A stretch of DNA of 64,000 nt from Candidatus Poribacteria bacterium. Its GTDB lineage: Bacteria; Poribacteria; WGA-4E; WGA-3G. Made by a program: the position numbers and the translations under genes. A model generated the notes under the pieces. That model saw only the letters and a list, made by a program, of their open reading frames with translations, did no database searches and had not been told where the DNA came from. Below, piece by piece: positions 27,901-36,052 of this stretch. The stretch is from contig JAJDUH010000044.1 in NCBI GenBank assembly GCA_022826805.1, positions 203,327 to 267,326 on the forward strand, written 5' to 3'. Within the stretch, counting starts at the first letter, position 1; each line of letters opens with the position of its first letter.

Positions 27901-28274
27901 GAGTGCGTTATCGCGCATGGCAACCTCCATCAGCGTTACACCCGACCATCGGCATACACTCGCCGCTCGTATTTGACATCATCGATACATGGAATGGGCG
28001 TTCAATCGGGGGTTGTACTTATCACGTCTCCCATCCGGGTGGCAGGCATTACGACACCTTCCCGGTCAACGCTTACGAAGCAGAAACACGCCGGACAAGC
28101 CGCTTCGGAGCAGATGGACATACACCCGGTATTGTTCAACCTCGCCCCCCAGGTCCAGCGGCTGGACAGTTTCTGGCTGAAGGACATCCGTCTGGTCCGA
28201 TGGCTGTCCCGCCAGAAGAGACAAATGCTGAGTATCCGTATACATTAGATCTCCGTAGAAGTTTTTCAGACTGA
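24930..28274 (+). CDS. Transglutaminase-like protein with C-terminal DUF2126 region
   Basis: 1114 residues from the ATG at 24930 (AAGGGAG upstream; a GTG at 24888 overlaps the previous stop and is less likely). The N-terminal ~90 residues are the bacterial transglutaminase N-domain (SLYHYDRLVNLSPHVFRLRP). The catalytic triad is visible: IGSCRDTGWLL (Cys, about 180), FTDLHAWCEVY (His, about 228) and WIGLDPTSG (Asp, about 243). From about 325 onward the DUF2126 module begins (LTMGGEPTFVSIDD), with DGRHTGTGGGNHI and NTHRAEFCIDKLYSP blocks. Such proteins may cleave or transfer amide bonds on the product of the ATP-grasp ligases. Confidence 0.88.
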   Translation: MSIRVAINHKSLYHYDRLVNLSPHVFRLRPAVHCRTPIEAYSLKIEPEHHFINWQQDPFGNYQARVVFLEPTRALSIEVDLIADMTIINPFDFFLESSAEHYPFQYEAQLKEELTPFLEVRESGPLLTALLADIPRTKKKLNDFLVDLNQSLREKIKYTIRMEPGIQSCEETLEKQIGSCRDTGWLLVQILRHLGLAARFVSGYLVQLVADQKPIEGPAGPPQDFTDLHAWCEVYAPGAGWIGLDPTSGLFAGEGHIPLACVPDPVSAAPVTGYTDPCETEFTYSNTVQRIHEDPRVTKPYTETQWAAINTLGQQVDADIIRNDIRLTMGGEPTFVSIDDSDGPEWDTEADSPKKRELGAALLQRLRDSFGPGGALYHGQGKWYPGEPLPRWKFGCFWRKDGVAIWQNDKLLAEPDKDYGFDAQDAERFTHHLTELLKITPDWIVPAYEDTLFFLWTEGRLPTNVDPLDFDFKEASERHRLAQLLQTETLGEPIGYTLPLRWRRVDEGWESCAWNFRGGHMFLVPGDSPMGLRLPLESIEWVPDEEREDAYERDPFERREENLDALEQTNSQNTTTTENGEEERIFHTALCIEPRDGRLHVFMPPLTHLEHYLNLLAATEATAEALDMPVIIEGYEVPHDWRIQSLNVTPDPGVIEVNIHPAENWNELVHNTTTLYAQARLARLSAEKFMLDGRHTGTGGGNHIIVGGRTPADSPLLRQPHLLRSLVTYWQHHPGLSYLFSSAFIGPTSQAPRVDEGRDEQLYELEVAFEQITETSENQGENTPPWLIDRLLRHLMVDLTGNTHRAEFCIDKLYSPDSASGRLGLLEMRAFEMPPHAQMSIVQMLLIRTLIAKFWSAPYKGRLVRWGTELHDRFMLHHYVRADIQEVVSELQEAGYPFEMAWFDPFFEFRFPKLGTVNIRDIELELRTAIEPWHVLGEEVTRSGTSRFVDSSVERLQVKVSGLTDSRYIVTCNGRRLILHNTGTHGEYVGGVRYRAWQPPSALHPTIGIHSPLVFDIIDTWNGRSIGGCTYHVSHPGGRHYDTFPVNAYEAETRRTSRFGADGHTPGIVQPRPPGPAAGQFLAEGHPSGPMAVPPEETNAEYPYTLDLRRSFSD

Positions 28275-28351
28275 ATGGCTGTTGGCAATCAGCAATCCAC
28301 GATAAATAAGTCTGACTTACACAACACGCAACACAGACCAAGCAGAAAAAA

Positions 28352-31057
28352 ATGCAACGCGCAGATATAACAAATTCAAAGGTGATTGGGGATAGTTATA
28401 GCATTTCTAAATTTGCTAACGCCCGACACGGCAAACAGATCGATGAGATGCTGAACCGGGATAGGCAAATCAACCCACACTGGCACAGTTTCATACAGGC
28501 ACTTGATACACTCGGACTCCCAGAGATGGAATCTCGACACGCAGAGGTTCAGCGGCTGCTGCGTGAGAACGGGGTCACCTACGTCGTACACGGCGAACAG
28601 CAAGGACATCGCCCGTGGGAATTGGATCCCATCCCACTGATTATCTCGAATACGGATTGGGAAGCTATCTCTGCTGGACTGACCCAGCGTGTAGAGCTGC
28701 TAAACCTCATCTTGAAGGACCTCTATGGGGAAAGAACACTAATTAAAGATGGGTTGATACCGCCAGAAGTGGTTTATGCACACGCCGGCTTCCTACACAC
28801 CTGTGTCGGGATTACACCACCCGGATTCCCGTTCCTTTTGAACTACGCTGCCGATTTAGCGAGAGGATCCGACGGTAGAATATGGGTCCTTGCTGATCGA
28901 ACACAGGCCCCATCAGGTGCCGGCTACGCACTTGAAAACCGTACAGCGCTTGCCCGCGCACTGCCAAACCTTTTTGGTGAAGTCGGTGTTCATCGACTCT
29001 CCTTCTTCTTCCGCGCGCTACAGAACAGCATCCTGGACATGCAATACCAACTCGAAAGCGCTACCCGTATCGCACGGCATCAAACAGACAACCCGCACGT
29101 CGTTGTGCTGACTCCCGGTCCGCTCAACGAAACCTATTTTGAACACGCCTACCTTGCAAACTATCTCGGTTACACCTTGGTGCAAGGCGACGACTTGACC
29201 GTGTGGGACGGACGCGTCTGGTTGAAATCACTTGACGGTTTACGACCCGTCGATATTATTCTGCGCCGAGTTGATGACACTTTCTGTGACCCGTTAGAGC
29301 TTCGACAAGACTCACGCCTCGGTGTCGCCGGGTTGTTGGAAGCGATTCGACAAGGCAATGTAATCGTGATAAACCCACCCGGTAGCAGCGTTTTGGAAAA
29401 TCCGGGCTTAATGCCGTTCCTACCTAATATCTCACAACATCTAATAGGGGAAGACTTACGACTCCCTTCTGTTGCTACGTGGTGGTGCGGGCAACCTAAA
29501 CAACGAGACTATGTCCTCACGAACCTTCAGCATTTGGTCATCAAACCCATTCATCGCCGACCAGGGGGGCGTCCGCTATTTGGAACCGAGCTGAGTAGTT
29601 CTCAACTCGAAACACTCCGTTCCCAAATTATTGCTGAACCACACCTCTATGTCGGACAGGAGCATGCCCATTTTTCTACAACACCTTCATTAATCGAAGG
29701 CAAACTCGAACCGCGTCGCGCAATCTTGCGCAGCTTCTTATTCAGAGAAAAAGAGGGATACGTCGTGATGCCGGGTGGACTTACCCGATGCGCAGGTGAA
29801 AAAGGCGAACTGACCATCTCAATCCAAGATGGCGGCATTAGTAAAGATACCTGGGTCCTCGCGCCTGAACCAGAACCGCATATCAGTTTATGGCAACAGC
29901 GCATAGGACGGATACAAACCGCAGACGCATCCGAAGGCCTCTCAAGTCGAGCCGCCGAAAACCTATTCTGGGTTGGACGCTATGCCGAACGCGCCGAAGG
30001 ACAAGCACGCCTGCTCCGCATTATGCTTGATAAAGCCAAAATGGGGAAAATGGGTTTAGAAACTTCGCGCTTAGGACGTGTGTCACCCGCAAGACTCTTC
30101 ACCGAAATCCTTGGAGAAGACGCCAGAGAGGTATCCGAACTCACTTATCTCTGTAGTATGCTCCGCTCTCTGACCGGATTAACCTCCTCACACCCGGGTT
30201 TCGCCAACAAAAGCGAACAATCCTTAGAGAATGAACTTCTTTCGATCATGCTTGATACAGAAAATAGTGCAAGTTTAGTGTCAACGCTTCAAGCACTCGT
30301 AAGTGCTGCATACGCAGTCAGGGACCGCTGGTCTACTGATACCTGGCGCGTTATGAACAGTATTGAAAACTTATGTACAACACTTGAAAAGAGCATTCCC
30401 GAAGATCAAAACGCAGATGTACAGATATTAACAGATTTCATGTTGCGAGAGACGGAATTGGCTTCACTCGACCAACTTATGATTTTTCTCGCAGCGTTGA
30501 GCGGACTGAACGCCGAAAGTATGACCCAGACAATCGGTTGGATTAGTTTGGATATAGGACGGCGTATTGAGCGTGCCCTCCTTCTCATTGTGCTGTGTCG
30601 TTCAAGCCTCGTCGCTGTGAAAGACGACTGGATCGAGGATCTGCTGCTTGAATCCGTACTCGCTGCCTCTGAAAGTCTAATCACTTATCGGAGTCGATAC
30701 CGCTCAGCACTCCATTTTCCAACGGTACTCGAGCTGCTACTCCTTGATGAAGGCAATCCACGCTCGCTCCTTTATCAACTCAAACGACTTGAAGAACAAA
30801 TTCGCGCGCTACCCAGAGAAAAACTCGGCTATCGGCTTAGCGAAGAAGAACAACTCATTTTGGAGGCTTTAACCCAACTCCAGCTTTCTAACACGCTTGA
30901 TCTTGCGGAGCACGCGGAGCATACAACACAACGGAGAGGCTTAGAAAAACTCTTGGTCCGCCTTGCACAAATATTAGTTGACATTTCCGATGTATTGACC
31001 CAGACCTATTTTAGTCACGTCCAAAGACCGCAGCAGCTAACTACAACAAGTCTTTAA
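28352..31057 (+). CDS. Fused circularly permuted ATP-grasp and alpha-E protein
   Basis: 901 residues. Residues ~60-500 repeat the permuted ATP-grasp pattern (WELDPIPLIISNTDWEAIS, DRTQAPSGAGYALENRTAL, VVLTPGPLNETYFEHAYLA, VIKPIHRRPGGRPLFG, MPGGLTRCAGEKG, DGGISKDTWVL). Residues ~520-880 are an alpha-E domain (SSRAAENLFWVGRYAERAEG, later LDIGRRIERALLL). It is thus a single-chain version of the two genes at 22455 and 23907. The start lacks a strong ribosome site (AGCAGAAAAAA). It lies 77 bases after the DUF2126 gene on the same strand. Confidence 0.85.
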   Translation: MQRADITNSKVIGDSYSISKFANARHGKQIDEMLNRDRQINPHWHSFIQALDTLGLPEMESRHAEVQRLLRENGVTYVVHGEQQGHRPWELDPIPLIISNTDWEAISAGLTQRVELLNLILKDLYGERTLIKDGLIPPEVVYAHAGFLHTCVGITPPGFPFLLNYAADLARGSDGRIWVLADRTQAPSGAGYALENRTALARALPNLFGEVGVHRLSFFFRALQNSILDMQYQLESATRIARHQTDNPHVVVLTPGPLNETYFEHAYLANYLGYTLVQGDDLTVWDGRVWLKSLDGLRPVDIILRRVDDTFCDPLELRQDSRLGVAGLLEAIRQGNVIVINPPGSSVLENPGLMPFLPNISQHLIGEDLRLPSVATWWCGQPKQRDYVLTNLQHLVIKPIHRRPGGRPLFGTELSSSQLETLRSQIIAEPHLYVGQEHAHFSTTPSLIEGKLEPRRAILRSFLFREKEGYVVMPGGLTRCAGEKGELTISIQDGGISKDTWVLAPEPEPHISLWQQRIGRIQTADASEGLSSRAAENLFWVGRYAERAEGQARLLRIMLDKAKMGKMGLETSRLGRVSPARLFTEILGEDAREVSELTYLCSMLRSLTGLTSSHPGFANKSEQSLENELLSIMLDTENSASLVSTLQALVSAAYAVRDRWSTDTWRVMNSIENLCTTLEKSIPEDQNADVQILTDFMLRETELASLDQLMIFLAALSGLNAESMTQTIGWISLDIGRRIERALLLIVLCRSSLVAVKDDWIEDLLLESVLAASESLITYRSRYRSALHFPTVLELLLLDEGNPRSLLYQLKRLEEQIRALPREKLGYRLSEEEQLILEALTQLQLSNTLDLAEHAEHTTQRRGLEKLLVRLAQILVDISDVLTQTYFSHVQRPQQLTTTSL

Positions 31058-31168
31058 TGGTTGTCAGTTAACAGTTTTCAGTTGTCGGCAGCCAGCAGGC
31101 GGTAAGAGTAGCGACCCGACAAACGTCATGCGCATTCGACATTGAAGGGTTAAAAGATCAGCACAGTC

Positions 31169-32050
31169 ATGAATTATAAGATTACCCACAAAACCGAATA
31201 CAGTTATACGCACCCTGTCAACCTCTGTTACAATGAAGCACGCTTGACACCGCGCAATTTCGCCTACCAAGCGTGCAGCAACAGTCAATTGGTCGTCGAA
31301 CCTGAACCCAAAGAGTGTCGAGAACGTCAGGACTTTTTCGGAAACACCGTCTACTATTTCACCATCCAACAACCTCACAACCAACTCACTGTTACAGTTA
31401 CAAGCCATGTCGATGTCAAAGGCAGAGAAAGACAACGAGACTTCGCCGAGCATCTGGCTTGGGAAGAAACTCACCGGCAGCTACACACAGATTCGGATCC
31501 AGAAATCTTGGAAATGCGACAATATATTCTCAACTCTCCAATGATTCCGCCTATACCTGAACTCCGCATTTATGCTGAAACATCCTTTACCAAAGGACGT
31601 CCGCTGCTGGAAGCCGTCGAAGATTTGACCACTCGTCTCTACGCCGACTTTACCTACGATCCAGGCTTCACAACAGTCGCTACACCGCTTGCAGATGTAA
31701 TAAGCCACCGTCGAGGCGTTTGTCAAGACTTCGCGCATCTCGGCATCGGCTGCCTACGCGCTCTGGGACTCGCTGCCCGTTACGTTAGCGGCTATATCGA
31801 AACAGACCCGCCGCCCGATCAAGAACCGTTAGCAGGCACTGATGCGTCCCACGCTTGGTTTTCCGTCTATCTCCCACAACTCGGCTGGATAGATTTCGAC
31901 CCAACCAACAACCAAATACCAACTGATCGACATATCACTATCGCTTGGGGGAGAGACTACGCAGATGTAACACCGCTCAAAGGGGTCGTTTTCGGGAGTG
32001 GCACACATGAATTATTCGTGGCAGTCGATTGTGAGCGGATATCCCAGTGA
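31169..32050 (+). CDS. Small transglutaminase-like protein
   Basis: 293 residues. NYKITHKTEYSYTHPVNLCYNEARLTPRN is the N-domain beta sandwich. The catalytic residues are in RRGVCQDFAHLGIGCLRALG (Cys, about 186), DASHAWFSVYLP (His) and WIDFDPTNNQ (Asp). The end WGRDYADVTPLKGVVFGSGTHELFVAVD is the typical C-terminus of this bacterial family, usually found beside ATP-grasp/alpha-E genes. Likely the last gene of the cluster, 111 bases after the fused gene in a stretch with GGTTGTCAGTT repeats. Confidence 0.88.
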   Translation: MNYKITHKTEYSYTHPVNLCYNEARLTPRNFAYQACSNSQLVVEPEPKECRERQDFFGNTVYYFTIQQPHNQLTVTVTSHVDVKGRERQRDFAEHLAWEETHRQLHTDSDPEILEMRQYILNSPMIPPIPELRIYAETSFTKGRPLLEAVEDLTTRLYADFTYDPGFTTVATPLADVISHRRGVCQDFAHLGIGCLRALGLAARYVSGYIETDPPPDQEPLAGTDASHAWFSVYLPQLGWIDFDPTNNQIPTDRHITIAWGRDYADVTPLKGVVFGSGTHELFVAVDCERISQ

Positions 32051-32132
32051 GTGCGGACTTTTTTGGGTTATTCAAAAGCATTTGCGACAACAACGAGATA
32101 TCGATGGGATCGTCGGTATGTGCGAAGGATGA

Positions 32133-32726
32133 CTAATCCTCTTTTGACTCTGCGAGTGCTTCGGTAACATTAAAAACCACTTCATTCGGCGACCCGAGCT
32201 GGTATGGATTGAATTTGTAATCACTGGGAATACGAATGACCGTTTGTAAAGTCTGACCCTCTTTTGGCGGGAAAATAGCACCTGTGACTTCATCAAAATT
32301 GTCAGGAGCCAAACGATCTTTTGCAGGCAACAGTTGTAGTGCTACTCTTGTAACTCCATCCACGATAAATCTTTCAACATACTTACCAGAGTTGGGACGC
32401 CCCTTTTCAATAATACACATTTGCATCCACGAGTCTTGATAAATCTCATTTTCTTCACGGTTTTCCGTATATAATTCTATGTCAATATTGACAAGGAGTA
32501 AAAGGCGGTGATCTAACGGCTCGTCAATTTCGAGACTGTAAGAGACACTAAAGACGACATCCTCCTTATGTCCGCTTTCGATGCCATGATTAACCAAACG
32601 CACAGTCGGAACCTCGTCGGTAGTCTCAGTACTCTCAGAACAAGAAAAAAACGAACCACACGACAGAATCAAGAAAAAAGCCAAAAACAGAATCTTAATC
32701 ATCACTATTATCGTATCCCCTAACAT
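32133..32726 (-). CDS. Putative lipoprotein
   Basis: 197 residues. The hydrophobic start (MIKILFLAFFLILSCGSFFSC) ends in a lipobox-like FFSC; AAAGGA sits 8 bases before the ATG at 32726, while an in-frame GTG-ATG at about 32702 is also possible. The mature part alternates beta-strand-like segments (TVRLVNHG, DVVFSVSYSLEI, HRLLLLVNIDIELY) and has no recognisable domain. It lies downstream of the membrane-protein and paralogue cluster on the same strand, with a 222-base gap. Function unknown. Confidence 0.6.
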   Translation of the reverse strand: MLGDTIIVMIKILFLAFFLILSCGSFFSCSESTETTDEVPTVRLVNHGIESGHKEDVVFSVSYSLEIDEPLDHRLLLLVNIDIELYTENREENEIYQDSWMQMCIIEKGRPNSGKYVERFIVDGVTRVALQLLPAKDRLAPDNFDEVTGAIFPPKEGQTLQTVIRIPSDYKFNPYQLGSPNEVVFNVTEALAESKED

Positions 32727-32730
32727 AAAT

Positions 32731-32877
32731 GGGTTCCTTTTGCGTGCCGTTCAACTGACCGCTTTTATCTATCCGAGTGAAGTGCGGCACTCACGTGCTG
32801 AAGGGTGGGATCCTATCGAGATGGTCGTTTTTCAGGCGTTGGAGTCCTCGGGCGTAGATTATAGATTCGAGGCGTGA
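32731..32877 (+). pseudogene. Possible C-terminal gene remnant
   Basis: A 48-codon open stretch reading GFLLRAVQLTAFIYPSEV, then RHSRAEGWDPIEMVVF and QALESSGVDYRFEA before a TGA. Composition looks coding, but no start signal is present and the frame runs back into the antisense of the lipoprotein start. No family recognised. It is the only content seen in this gap. Confidence 0.25.
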
Positions 32878-32948
32878 GGTTTCGTTTGCCTCTTTTTTTC
32901 ATGCACCTGCCAAAAACGCGACTATGTTGATGTGCCTTATAGAACTTT

Positions 32949-33527
32949 TCACAGATGCAGAAATATGATTCCCCCAATCAATGTCGCCAAACCTGAAATG
33001 AAGTAAGCGGTCACAGAGATATTGTTCGCTTTCGTCTCGTGTGCCTGATAATACGCAACCACTGCTTTTGCAATTTCATCCAAGATCGGTTTGCCGTTGG
33101 ATTGCTTCATTTTTAACAGGGCAATCCCTCTCGATGAATGAATGGTAACTTGTAATTCCAAATCATGTGAAGTGAGTTTAATGTACCCCACTATTAACTC
33201 ATACGTAATATTCAACTGTTGCAAAGCATCGTAGATTGCAAGTTGGAAAGATTCATCGGTAATACCTATAGCAGAAAAGACTTTTGATCTCATCACAAAA
33301 TAGATGGGAAGTAGGAAAAGAGGTAGACCCAGTAGCATAAGAGCATCCTGATATTCAAAAAAATCCATGAGTGAAATAATTGGCAAGGGAGACAACACCA
33401 CTGCCACATATACCGCAGACCAGCACTCACTTAAGAGAAGTGAACGTCTGGCAATGAGGATCCAAATTCCCATCCCAAAAGTGAATAAAGTATGTAGAAA
33501 AAACATGGGTGTAAGATATTCAAGCAT
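32949..33527 (-). CDS. Membrane protein of unknown function
   Basis: 192 residues. Three hydrophobic helices at the N-terminus (MFFLHTLFTFGMGIWILIA; SAVYVAVVLSPLPIISLM; ALMLLGLPLFLLPIYFVM) are followed by a soluble ~75-residue middle (FQLAIYDALQQLNITYELIVG...), then a C-terminal helix (YFISGLATLIGGIIFLHL). No known domain. It is 17 bases from the neighbouring paralogue gene and likely co-transcribed with the genes to 35702. Confidence 0.6.
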   Translation of the reverse strand: MLEYLTPMFFLHTLFTFGMGIWILIARRSLLLSECWSAVYVAVVLSPLPIISLMDFFEYQDALMLLGLPLFLLPIYFVMRSKVFSAIGITDESFQLAIYDALQQLNITYELIVGYIKLTSHDLELQVTIHSSRGIALLKMKQSNGKPILDEIAKAVVAYYQAHETKANNISVTAYFISGLATLIGGIIFLHL

Positions 33528-33544
33528 AATTTTCCTCGTTTTAA

Positions 33545-34027
33545 CTATTGTTCCAATGAACGGCGCTCACCAAATTTATCTCTTCTGAAGACAACACCGT
33601 CCCCTTCAACTATAGCTAAGGAAGCACCGCCCTCCGTCCCAGGCACAGGAAAAATGGTGACACCTCCGCCCTCCGTCCCAATTGTGAGACTCGCACCAGC
33701 AATTCCCTGTCCAGAGGTAACTCCGGCAATGCCACCGAACATACCAACCAAAAGAGACGCCTGAGCAGAATCACGTTCCTCTCCCGAACCTAAACACGTT
33801 ACCTGTCCACCCCTTTCATTCCAAGAGATAACAACTCGAGGCTCTCCATCGTCCGCTATCACGGTTATGTCTTCAAGCACAGTTAGTTCCTGGACTGTTA
33901 GTTTATCGGTTTTCTCAGAGCCAAATTGCGCTTCAGTATCACTATTCATGTTGCCAAACATAAAACCAGTAGAGATCAGGAATCCACCTAAAACCATATA
34001 TTTCAACTTTTCACTTAATCTAAACAT
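33545..34027 (-). CDS. Anchored repeat protein, paralogue 1 of 3
   Basis: 160 residues from the ATG at 34027 (AAGGAG 8 bases upstream; an in-frame TTG two codons earlier is less likely). A cytosolic stub MFRLSEKLKY and a single membrane helix (MVLGGFLISTGFMFGNM) lead to an exported part. That part starts LTVQELTVLEDITVIADD and continues GEPRVVISWNERGGQVTCLG, then Gly-rich strands such as GIAGASLTIGTEGGGVTIFP and ends RRDKFGERRSLEQ. The D-x-G-x-x-R-V-V-I unit recalls short repeats predicted to form a beta-solenoid. No function known; three adjacent copies. Confidence 0.65.
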   Translation of the reverse strand: MFRLSEKLKYMVLGGFLISTGFMFGNMNSDTEAQFGSEKTDKLTVQELTVLEDITVIADDGEPRVVISWNERGGQVTCLGSGEERDSAQASLLVGMFGGIAGVTSGQGIAGASLTIGTEGGGVTIFPVPGTEGGASLAIVEGDGVVFRRDKFGERRSLEQ

Positions 34028-34045
34028 TGTCAATTCTCCTTTTAA

Positions 34046-34519
34046 CTACTGTCCCCATGCTCTGAACTCACCAAATCTATCTCTTGTGATGATGAGACCG
34101 TCTCCATCATCTGATATACTTAAGGCAGCACCGCCATTCTTTCCATCGACAGGAAAAATCGCTACGGCTCCACCCGTCTTATCAACCGAGATCCCGGCAC
34201 CACCACCATTTCTACCGAAAACTGCTATCACTCCACCCATTTCGCCAACCAAAAGATCCGCAGCACGTATCCTTTCTGGACCTAAACATGTTACCTTCCC
34301 ACCATCTTCATCCCAAGAGATAACAACTCGAGGCTCTCCATCGTCCGCTATCACGGTTATATCTTCAAGCACAGTTAACTTCCGGACGGTCAACTTGTCA
34401 ACTGTATCAGATTTAGATAGTGCATCGGTATTATCGTTCATATTACCAAATACAAACCCAACTAAGACCAGCAAACCCATGAAAACTATATATCTCAACT
34501 TGTCGCGTAATCTAAACAT
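34046..34519 (-). CDS. Anchored repeat protein, paralogue 2 of 3
   Basis: 157 residues from the ATG at 34519, which has AGGAG 8-9 bases upstream; the frame extends upstream without a good site. Same plan as its neighbours: MFRLRDKLRY, a membrane helix (FMGLLVLVGFVFGNM), then LTVLEDITVIADDGEPRVVI and SWDEDGGKVTCLG. The later part has G-G-x-A-x-x-I repeats (GGAGISVDKTGGAVAIFPVD) and ends ITRDRFGEFRAWGQ, almost the same ending as paralogue 3. Confidence 0.65.
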   Translation of the reverse strand: MFRLRDKLRYIVFMGLLVLVGFVFGNMNDNTDALSKSDTVDKLTVRKLTVLEDITVIADDGEPRVVISWDEDGGKVTCLGPERIRAADLLVGEMGGVIAVFGRNGGGAGISVDKTGGAVAIFPVDGKNGGAALSISDDGDGLIITRDRFGEFRAWGQ

Positions 34520-34581
34520 AACAGATGCTCCTTTAAGATTTTCCAGTGTATTTCCCAAATCATCGTGTTCGCGCCCGATTA

Positions 34582-35052
34582 CTACTGTCCCCATGAACGG
34601 AACTCACCAAATCTATCTCTTGTGTAGACGACACCGTCCCCTTCAACTATATTCATTGCAGCACCACCTGTCCCAGACGCAGAAACAATGGTTACCCTTC
34701 CACCTTCCGCCCCGACCGAGAGACTTGCACTACCGCCCTCTCCACCCCTAACGCCTACAACTCCGCCGGACTCACCAATCTCAAGGACAGCACCAGCAAT
34801 AGCGCGTTTCCCTCCGGGACCTAAACACATTACCTTTCCACCATTTTCGTTTGAAAATATAACAACTTTCTGCTCTCCATTGTCCGCTATCACGGTTATG
34901 TCCTTAAGCACAGTTACCTCTTGGACGGTCAGTTCATCAATCGTTTTAGATTCTGCTTCGGTATCCTCATTGATATTACCAAATACAAGCCCGCCAAGGG
35001 CTATCAAAGCACCCAAAGCCATATATTTCAACTTGTCGCGTAAACTAAACAT
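34582..35052 (-). CDS. Anchored repeat protein, paralogue 3 of 3
   Basis: 156 residues, MFSLRDKLKYMALGALIALG then GLVFGN, with AAGGAG 9 bases upstream. LTVQEVTVLKDITVIADNGE and QKVVIFSNENGGKVMCLG repeat the unit of the other copies, followed by GGVVGVRGGEGGSASLSVG and the end YTRDRFGEFRSWGQ. First of the three in transcription order. Copies 2 and 3 share the C-terminus; copy 1 has diverged there. Confidence 0.65.
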   Translation of the reverse strand: MFSLRDKLKYMALGALIALGGLVFGNINEDTEAESKTIDELTVQEVTVLKDITVIADNGEQKVVIFSNENGGKVMCLGPGGKRAIAGAVLEIGESGGVVGVRGGEGGSASLSVGAEGGRVTIVSASGTGGAAMNIVEGDGVVYTRDRFGEFRSWGQ

Positions 35053-35126
35053 TATAGATGCTCCTTTTTATATAATCATGTGTAGATCTGATTGTAGTTT
35101 GCAAGCTTTGATACCACTTCTCAAAA

Positions 35127-35702
35127 CTATGCCTCTGATGGTATCCACCTTTTCGCTTCAGCCGATCTGACTAAATCACACAAGTAAAGTGGTGTTAAAG
35201 AATAAGAATCTTTCAGTTTTTTTCTGTCAAATAATAAATAATAGATATCCAAATACACTTGAAACAGATTCCACCCCTCTGGCCCGAAATATTCATAAGG
35301 CTCAATCTCAGTCATATTTGTAATCTCAAACTCTTCACAAAACACCTCCAGCAGTTCATAACCATCGTCACCGGCTATGCCTAAGTCGTCTACCAAGTGC
35401 GTCTCTGGCGTGAGTTCTTCCTCCGATATATTCCGCAGTTCTGCTACCAAAGTTTTGACGCGAGCGTAAAGTTCAGCATTCATTTCTTCTTCAGGCTGTT
35501 CCTTCACCACGGAACTCCGACAGCGTGGACACCTGATGGTCTGTTTTCCCAGCCTTTTTGCACAGTTAGGGCATTTCGGGGACGAGAAAAATTCGTAAGC
35601 AAACCTAACTACCGCTGAAAAAAAAGTGCCAGCACCAGAAATGCAGAGCACCATGAACACCACAGAAAAAACAACGGCTATAAAAGACTTAACAGATTCC
35701 AT
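35127..35702 (-). CDS. Membrane-anchored zinc-ribbon and DUF1493/carrier-protein-like protein
   Basis: 191 residues. One or two N-terminal helices (SFIAVVFSVVFMVLCISGAG) are followed by a zinc ribbon CPNCAKRLGKQTIRCPRC, then a helical domain with ELYARVKTLVAEL, ETHLVDDLGIAGDDGYELL and EVFCEEFEI. The latter matches the DUF1493/acyl-carrier-protein-like pattern, but the position of the phosphopantetheine Ser (DSL) reads DDG, so it is probably not a loaded carrier. The combination with a zinc ribbon is unusual. It heads the minus-strand cluster that ends at 32133. Confidence 0.6.
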   Translation of the reverse strand: MESVKSFIAVVFSVVFMVLCISGAGTFFSAVVRFAYEFFSSPKCPNCAKRLGKQTIRCPRCRSSVVKEQPEEEMNAELYARVKTLVAELRNISEEELTPETHLVDDLGIAGDDGYELLEVFCEEFEITNMTEIEPYEYFGPEGWNLFQVYLDIYYLLFDRKKLKDSYSLTPLYLCDLVRSAEAKRWIPSEA

Positions 35703-35747
35703 CTATGTCTCCGATCCGTCACCTGCTCTGGTATGCGTTGGCTATAC

Positions 35748-35840
35748 TTACTGCTTTTTAAGCAAACCTTCCATCTCAGCCTTGTAGGACGATTTGGGTG
35801 AGTGCTCCAGAAGCTTCGTAGATGTGATCTTTATTCTCAT
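35748..35840 (-). CDS. Possible very short ORF upstream of the zinc-ribbon gene
   Basis: 30 codons from the ATG at 35840: MRIKITSTKLLEHSPKSSYK then AEMEGLLKKQ. Composition looks coding and it precedes the zinc-ribbon gene by 45 bases, but no clear ribosome site is seen. It may instead be a gene remnant. The remainder of the gap to 36348 holds only repeats. Confidence 0.3.
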   Translation of the reverse strand: MRIKITSTKLLEHSPKSSYKAEMEGLLKKQ

Positions 35841-35970
35841 GATATATAAATGTCTTTTAAAATTAAAGACGCGTTTTTTTTTGAAAATACTTGCATAAAA
35901 GAAAAAATGGGAAATCTAAAAGGGGGTACAGACACCTGAATGCCCAATCTTCTATAGACATACCACCCCT

Positions 35971-36052
35971 GAATCAGAATCAAAATCAGAATCAGAATCA
36001 ACGGTATAAAGCCGATAAAGGCTTTACCGGGGTATGAATGCCTATGGCATTC
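35971..36052 (-). repeat. Double-hairpin dispersed repeat, copy 2, with GATTCT satellite
   Basis: Minus-strand reading: GAATGCC-ATA-GGCATTC, then TAAAGCC-TTTATC-GGCTTTA, TACCGTTGATTCTGATTCTG and further GATTYT units. Homologous to 9405-9470. It lies in the 640-base gap between the zinc-ribbon and WD40 genes, in which no other gene was seen. Confidence 0.7.

Noticed and set aside
33867..34751. 294-codon plus-strand frame across the three paralogues
   Set aside because: It is rich in Pro, Ser and Thr, antisense to three genes with good ribosome sites, and runs across their ends.
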